64,000 nucleotides of DNA, taken from the NCBI RefSeq assembly GCF_001050375.1, contig NZ_KQ130485.1, positions 62,001 to 126,000 on the forward strand, written 5' to 3'. The notes beneath the pieces are model-generated. The model saw only the letters and a list, made by a program, of their open reading frames with translations. It did no database searches and had not been told where the DNA came from. The translations under genes and the position numbers were made by a program. Shown here piece after piece: positions 63,728 through 64,000 of this stretch (positions are counted from its first letter, which is position 1; the number at the start of each line of letters is the position of its first letter). The DNA is from Catenovulum maritimum (GTDB taxonomy: Bacteria > Pseudomonadota > Gammaproteobacteria > Enterobacterales > Alteromonadaceae).

Positions 63728-64000
63728 CTAATTATTTTTATAATCTGCTTCTAATTTACTTAAGTAATTCTCAATCGCCACGACAAGCTTAGCTTTATCA
63801 TTTGCTTTTTCTGCATCAGAGTAACCTGTTTCGAATCTAGCAATAGCCTTTAACATATAAGCTTTGCCTTCATTAGTATCGACTACTTCTTCTGCAACAT
63901 ATTCAACTGACTCAAATTTAGCTTCACTGGTAATGGCTACTTTATCGCTTTCTAACATAAAGTTATTAATCACTGAGCTAGAGGTAAGCGAAAGACTACG
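63728..64000 (-). CDS. Hypothetical protein (5' part missing)
   Basis: Minus-strand frame open from the right edge of the window to a stop at 63728; at least 90 codons are visible. A GTG at 63973 is possible, but the frame is uninterrupted upstream (reads LSLTSSSV), so the true start is probably outside. The visible part is acidic and helical (ARFETGYSDAEKANDKAKLVVAIENYLSKL). No family recognised. It converges with the atp operon across a shared terminator. Confidence 0.5.
   Translation of the reverse strand, partial: RSLSLTSSSVINNFMLESDKVAITSEAKFESVEYVAEEVVDTNEGKAYMLKAIARFETGYSDAEKANDKAKLVVAIENYLSKLEADYKNN

Overview
The window is the replication-origin neighbourhood of an AT-rich gammaproteobacterial chromosome. 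The gene content (ubiD-fre, pilMNOPQ next to a class A penicillin-binding protein, many hybrid kinases and c-di-GMP proteins, a secreted GH27 glycosidase) fits a marine, polysaccharide-using Alteromonadales-type bacterium. The genus (Catenovulum-like?) is only a guess from style. No insertion sequence, prophage, CRISPR array, tRNA or rRNA was seen.

Layout. 1-4.1 kb (-): type IV pilus alignment operon pilM-N-O-P-Q, with pilQ running off the left edge. 4.3-8.4 kb (+): mrcA (PBP1a) and a lipoprotein GH27 glycosidase. 8.5-19 kb: engB, a small class III nucleotidyl-cyclase-like protein, and four consecutive minus-strand signalling genes (PAS hybrid kinase, REC-EAL-REC, 7TM-GGDEF-EAL, hybrid kinase with HPt). 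19-22 kb: PIG-L-like deacetylase, fre, ubiD. 22-27 kb (+): MASE1-CHASE hybrid kinase, orphan HigA-like HTH protein, solitary periplasmic binding protein, secreted glutathione peroxidase. 27-32.4 kb: recQ, a lipoprotein, hemN with an FNR-type promoter, and a decayed relative of the periplasmic binding protein. 32.4-38.5 kb (-): dnaA-dnaN-recF-gyrB, with two perfect parS sites inside recF. 38.5-43.4 kb (+): rpmH-rnpA-yidD-yidC-mnmE and bluB. 43.4-46.6 kb (-): a signal-peptide protein, a trypsin-like lipoprotein protease and a MATE exporter. 46.8-50.1 kb (+): ECF sigma factor, anti-sigma factor, charged helical periplasmic protein and TPR/beta-barrel outer-membrane protein. 50.1-51.6 kb (-): hemH and a small partner. 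51.7-52.3 kb: the probable oriC. 52.3-63.7 kb (+): mnmG-rsmG-parA-parB and the complete atpIBEFHAGDC operon. The right edge cuts a minus-strand gene.

How it fits together. The oriC candidate, initiator (dnaA), clamp (dnaN), recF, gyrB, parAB and two parS sites all lie within about 24 kb, a complete local replication/segregation module. The oriC carries DnaA boxes and two triplets of TGATCA spaced exactly 11 bp apart, suggesting Dam/SeqA-type control. Accessory blocks between core genes are mostly signalling or envelope functions. The least familiar are the ECF-sigma envelope module, the protease lipoprotein pair and the kinase/HTH/binding-protein cluster with its remote pseudogene. Several translation starts were moved downstream of the longest reading frame on Shine-Dalgarno or family-alignment grounds, as stated in each entry.
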